Shown here one piece after another: positions 41,659 through 44,650 of a stretch of DNA of 44,650 nucleotides. The notes beneath the pieces are model-generated. The model had not been told where the DNA came from, did not search any database, and was given only the letters and a program-made list of their open reading frames with translations. The stretch comes from OMIS01 sp044350895 (GTDB taxonomy: Bacteria > Patescibacteriota > Microgenomatia > UBA1400 > PJMF01), in contig JBILGT010000008.1 in NCBI GenBank assembly GCA_044350895.1, positions 1 to 44,650 of the forward strand, in the 5' to 3' direction. Each line of letters begins with the position of its first letter. Within the stretch, counting starts at the first letter, position 1. A program made the position numbers and the translations under genes.

Positions 41659-42684
41659 ATGTTTGCAACTGAAGCAATTCCAGTTACTTCTGATATGACT
41701 CCCTCAACAAGAATTCGTACTTCTAAAAGAAACTATGAAAATTCTGTTCAGATAGAAACCTTGAAACAACTTGCTGATTTTTTTAGACCTCCTTCTCAGC
41801 ATTTTGAAGAATTTGACTCGCGTGGTTCCCTAGCTGGGTGGAATCCTCGTTTAGTAAGTTATGTACGCAAATACAATGTAACTGTTCATACGCATATCGA
41901 GGATGTTCTCTCTGAATCACTTGCTGATGCTACTGAAGCACTCATCAGTAATTACCAAACACTTAATATAGGCATTATTAATAGGATTATTTACTGTAGA
42001 TGCATGGACTATCACAACCCTAAAAGAAATAAATCACAAAGTGAACAGGGCTTTACTGAATCGATTGATCATAGCGATTATTTAAAAGATGATTATGAAG
42101 AAGGGCTTACGTTTTGGCAGGCCTTCGAAGAACTAAGTGAGGCAGATAAAAGTGTGTTACTGCTGAGTTACCTTTTTAATCTCTCAGTGAAAGAAATAGT
42201 TGACGAAATTAATGAGCTAGAAAAAATTACAACTCATGGCTTGATCTACGCAGTCTTACAACCAATAGTGCATAAACTTCGGACCATTGCAAGAAAACCA
42301 TCTGAAGAGAGCGCTTTAGAGGTGGATCCTCAAAAGTTAGTTACCTATAAATCTGTGGAGTCGCGACTCTCAAGAGCACGACAACACTTCTGGGATTTAC
42401 TGGTAACATATGGATTAGTTCAGGCTACCAATCAGACTGCACCGCAAGAGGATGGTGCTGAATCCACTCCCAACCCAAGTGAAAATGTAATTTTTAGTAT
42501 GAATGGAAGCACTTTAGGGGAAACTATAGCGGCTGGCTTACAACAAATTTTGGCAGCGAATGAAGGTGAGAAAAAAACTGTCGCTAAACAGCTCAAAACA
42601 AAGCCTCATAAAAAGAAAAAATCACCAATCGAGACTACATTTGTACCCGATACTGTAGACCTTCGGCAATATGCGCTTGAGTAA
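41659..42684 (+). CDS. Divergent sigma-factor-like DNA-binding protein
   Basis: 341 aa with AAAGGA at a good distance before the ATG. Residues 81-125 resemble ECF sigma region 2: EDVLSESLADATEAL (family DLxQETF), then NRIIYCRCMDYHNPKR (family RNxxxDxxR). Residues 156-182 resemble region 4: FEELSEADKSVLLLSYLFNLSVKEIVDEI. The expected recognition helix, SVESRLSRARQHFWDLL (231-247), comes only after about 50 extra residues. The last 90 residues are unrelated and end in a Lys-rich stretch. A sigma or sigma-like regulator is plausible, not certain. The 3' end overlaps the convergent ATPase gene by 50 bases. Confidence 0.55.
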   Translation: MFATEAIPVTSDMTPSTRIRTSKRNYENSVQIETLKQLADFFRPPSQHFEEFDSRGSLAGWNPRLVSYVRKYNVTVHTHIEDVLSESLADATEALISNYQTLNIGIINRIIYCRCMDYHNPKRNKSQSEQGFTESIDHSDYLKDDYEEGLTFWQAFEELSEADKSVLLLSYLFNLSVKEIVDEINELEKITTHGLIYAVLQPIVHKLRTIARKPSEESALEVDPQKLVTYKSVESRLSRARQHFWDLLVTYGLVQATNQTAPQEDGAESTPNPSENVIFSMNGSTLGETIAAGLQQILAANEGEKKTVAKQLKTKPHKKKKSPIETTFVPDTVDLRQYALE

Positions 42685-44164
42685 TTTGTTCATCGCCTGC
42701 AATGTCAGCAATTGTTTGTGCTACTTTTATAACTCGATAATACTGCCTAAGTGAAAGATGATTTTTTTCGCTATAACTTACTAAAAGCTGTCGCGCTCTT
42801 GGTTGGATTGAGCAAAATCTTCTCATGTCTTGTGGTGACATATCGGCATTGGTGAGAATGTGTGGTGTTTTGTAAAATCGTTCTCTTTGGCGCTCTCGTG
42901 CCAGTACTACTCTGTTAATAATTTCCTGAGTGAGTGTGTCTTTTTCTGCAGCAATAACAGTGTCAATTTGGTGGATATCAACCTCCCCAACCCACGTAAC
43001 CATATCTATGCGGTCTAAGAGTGGCCCTGAAACTTTTCCCGTATATGCGAGGCGTTGAAATTCACTGCATGAACACGCCTTTTTTTGGCTGCCATAATAC
43101 CCACACGGACAAGGATTTGCGGCAGCAATGAGTGTGAAGTTGGCTGGATACTGTACTGTGCCTGCGGCTCTCGTGATTGTAATTGTTTTTGATTCTAGTG
43201 GTTGGCGAAGTGCTTCTATGGTTTGTCTTGAAAACTCTGTAAATTCATCCAAAAATAATATACCTCGATGGGCTAATGAAATTTCTCCTGGGGAAAGTTG
43301 ATTTCCTCCACCAATCAGTCCCACTTGAGAAGCAGTGTGATGAACTTTACGAAATGGTCGTGTGGTAATAAATCCAGAATGCAGTGTATTACCTGCAATG
43401 GAGTGTAGCGAAGAAACTTCAAGCGCTTCACTTTCTGTGAGGGGTGGCAAAATGCTGGCCGTTGCTTCTGCCAACATGCTCTTTCCTGTGCCAGGTGGAC
43501 CTATAAGATAGACGTTGTGATTGCCAGCGGCAGCGATTTCTAGTGCTCTCTTCGCAAGTTGTTGTCCTACTATAGGACTAAATGTTATCGGATGTTTGTA
43601 TGAGGTCGTCTTCGTGAAATTTGTGAAAGAAGTGGGTTTCAAAATGGTTCCAAAAATTCCCCTCTCTTTCTTTGGAATGCATTCGTTGATGTGTGCAACT
43701 AATTTGATAGTGATTCCAGTGATCAACTCAACTTCTACTCTATTACCAATGGGGAGGAGGACTTCCTCAAACCCAAGATCACGCGCGGCAAGGACTAACG
43801 GTAGTGCACCCTTTATAGGCTTTATCTCACCTGCCAAGGATAGTTCACCAAAAAGTATAGTTTTTCGTGAAAATTGTGGAGTAACTCCATATAGTTGTAG
43901 CAATCCAACAGCGATAGCAAGTTCGAAAGCACTACTGGTTTTACGCAAGTCGGCGGGTGCAAGGTTGACGATTGTTCGTTTGGCCTTTGGGGTAATACCA
44001 CAGTTGCTGAGTGCTGAAGTGATCCGCTCTTTAGCTTCACCAATCGCTTGACCGGGCATGCCGATCAAAATAAAGCCTGGTAACCCAGGTGAAGTATCTA
44101 TTTCCACTTCAATAATTGTGGGCTTGAGGCCTTGAAGCATGGCGCTGTAGGTTTTTATGGACAT
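42635..44164 (-). CDS. comM: YifB/ComM-type AAA+ Mg-chelatase-like ATPase
   Basis: 509 aa from ATG 44164 (MSIKTYSAMLQGL, the family opening); an ATG at 44194 adds ten residues without support. An N-terminal Lon-protease-like fold domain (ChlI-type, 1-165), then Walker A GPPGTGKSML, Walker B ILFLDEFTEF, AANPCPCGYYG with a Cys set, and a C-terminal Mg-chelatase domain. ComM is a hexameric helicase aiding branch migration in natural transformation, which fits the pilus genes in the same window. Confidence 0.94.
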   Translation of the reverse strand: MSIKTYSAMLQGLKPTIIEVEIDTSPGLPGFILIGMPGQAIGEAKERITSALSNCGITPKAKRTIVNLAPADLRKTSSAFELAIAVGLLQLYGVTPQFSRKTILFGELSLAGEIKPIKGALPLVLAARDLGFEEVLLPIGNRVEVELITGITIKLVAHINECIPKKERGIFGTILKPTSFTNFTKTTSYKHPITFSPIVGQQLAKRALEIAAAGNHNVYLIGPPGTGKSMLAEATASILPPLTESEALEVSSLHSIAGNTLHSGFITTRPFRKVHHTASQVGLIGGGNQLSPGEISLAHRGILFLDEFTEFSRQTIEALRQPLESKTITITRAAGTVQYPANFTLIAAANPCPCGYYGSQKKACSCSEFQRLAYTGKVSGPLLDRIDMVTWVGEVDIHQIDTVIAAEKDTLTQEIINRVVLARERQRERFYKTPHILTNADMSPQDMRRFCSIQPRARQLLVSYSEKNHLSLRQYYRVIKVAQTIADIAGDEQITQAHIAEGLQYRVQM

Positions 44165-44224
44165 GAGTGGAACTATATCCTGGCTGGCTTTCATAAACTG
44201 TAGGAAGTGGGAAAACCCATAGAC

Positions 44225-44253
44225 TTGCCGTTTTATTAACTATGGGATATAAT
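44225..44253 (+). promoter_or_regulatory. Strong promoter facing a gene-free region
   Basis: TTGCCG (44225-44230), 17 bases, TATAAT (44248-44253). Start point about 44260, with no coding frame for 370 bases. Confidence 0.7.
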
Positions 44254-44259
44254 GTCGAC

Positions 44260-44515
44260 CTTTGTGTCATTTTAGGTGTGCAGACAAGGAATTACTCTTT
44301 GTCTTGCGCACAAGTATTGACGCTCTTTAATAAGTGAAGAGAGAAACTCTTGCTGGTCAGCCATTAGTAGCGAGGACGGTTTGAAGAAACCACCCTGAGG
44401 ATGAAGTCCTTGGAGTGGTTTCTTTATTCTTGTTCTTGCTTCCACTACGGGTGCACCAGGCAGGAGCGAGAATAAGGAAACCTCGTTTCTGACTGTCTAC
44501 GATTAAATGACAGCT
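44260..44515 (+). ncRNA. Candidate structured non-coding RNA or long leader, unclassified
   Basis: Several helices can be read directly. Hairpin 44276-44311: GTGTGC/GCGCAC stacked on AGACAAG/TTTGTCT with one bulge. Hairpin 44384-44424: AAGAAACCAC/GTGGTTTCTT over CTGAGGA/TCCTTGG. Long-range pairs GTCAG (44356-44360)/CTGAC (44489-44493) and CGAGG (44371-44375)/CCTCG (44481-44485) enclose the second hairpin. I compared it by eye with tmRNA, SRP RNA, 6S and common riboswitches and saw no match. The next gene has its own promoter, which favours a separate RNA. The 3' end is uncertain. Confidence 0.5.
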
Positions 44516-44566
44516 AAAAAAAGGGAGTTAATAGAAAAAACGCGTTGGTTTTTCAGTTAAAATACA

Positions 44567-44614
44567 TTGAATAATAGGTAAAAAGTGAGATAATTAGCAC
44601 TCTAAAAGTTCTAA
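44567..44614 (+). promoter_or_regulatory. Promoter with CIRCE-like palindrome before the last gene
   Basis: TTGAAT (44567-44572), 16 bases, GATAAT (44589-44594). Directly after it lies TTAGCACTC (44594-44602), identical to the left half of the HrcA operator CIRCE. AGTTCTAA (44607-44614) pairs with TTAGCACT with one mismatch. The spacer is shorter than the nine bases of CIRCE. Confidence 0.45.
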
Positions 44615-44628
44615 ATTGTAGGTATTGT

Positions 44629-44650
44629 ATGAAAAAAAGTGGTGTAAACA
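44629..44650 (+). CDS. Start of an unidentified gene (cut by window edge)
   Basis: ATG at 44629 with TAGGT five bases upstream and a promoter before that. Only MKKSGVN is visible, so the product cannot be named. The CIRCE-like palindrome hints at a heat-shock or HrcA-controlled gene. Confidence 0.45.

Noticed and set aside
41520..41672. 50-codon frame overlapping the sigma-like gene start
   Set aside because: No ribosome site and it lies within the structured leader; noted only as a possible leader peptide.
44260..44515. tmRNA, SRP RNA or 6S RNA
   Set aside because: No tRNA-like ends or tag frame, no SRP GGAAG tetraloop core, and no 6S-like central bubble could be read; left unclassified.

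Overview
The window looks like a piece of a small-genome bacterium of the Candidate Phyla Radiation (Patescibacteria), most likely a Microgenomates-type lineage. This is inference from gene content. Several housekeeping proteins are trimmed: trigger factor without its PPIase domain, PheT without the EMAP-type tRNA-binding domain, MiaB without TRAM, and a bL32-like protein with no zinc cysteines. Ribosomal proteins bS16 and bL32 carry Ala/Lys-rich tails, there is a DUF5660-like protein, and pilM/N/O-type genes occur without any secretin gene in view. TGA acts as a normal stop. No rRNA and no CRISPR array were seen.

Layout. 1-5,072 is an AT-rich accessory island next to the cut-off end of an IS3-type element. 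It holds four paralogues that join a nucleoside-deoxyribosyltransferase/DNPH1-like domain to a C-terminal ribbon-helix-helix-like domain, plus an ADP-ribosylglycohydrolase-like protein with an unrecognised N-terminal domain. Palindromes crowd the intergenic regions. 5,073-6,646 is a run of four small membrane proteins. 6,732-7,112 is a GC-richer secreted Trp/Gly-rich protein. 7,475-10,902 is a type IV pilus operon (PilX-like, PilM, PilN, PilO). 11,002-13,427 (minus) is the rpmF-nusB-ACP-like-rnc-rpsP-khpA cluster. 13,390-26,177 is mostly envelope: two polytopic GT-C-like proteins, a DUF4173 protein, PBP1A and an O-antigen-ligase-like protein, with recG, a 33-residue membrane protein and tyrS between them. 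26,174-30,879 (minus) is infC-rpmI-rplT, terminator, pheS-small membrane protein-pheT.

31,036-41,412 contains tRNA-Val, a DUF5660-like gene, tig, a divergent SAM-hydrolase-like gene, tRNA-Cys, a ferric-reductase-like membrane protein, miaB-miaA, an AI-2E-type permease, rnpB, an MscS-like membrane protein, uppP and a CAP-domain protein. 41,471-44,650 holds a divergent sigma-factor-like gene behind a structured leader, a YifB/ComM ATPase, a strong promoter driving a gene-free structured region (candidate ncRNA), and the start of a gene behind a CIRCE-like palindrome.

How they fit: translation and RNA processing (rnc, rnpB, rpsP, infC, pheST, tyrS, miaAB, nusB), surface building (PBP1A, UppP, GT-C and ligase proteins, CAP protein) and pili make up the core. 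The least explained part is the island at 377-5,049. My reading is that its four paralogues are ligand-sensing DNA-binding proteins: the Glu expected at the catalytic position of DNPH1-like enzymes is absent from all four, and matching half-sites sit in two of the promoter regions.
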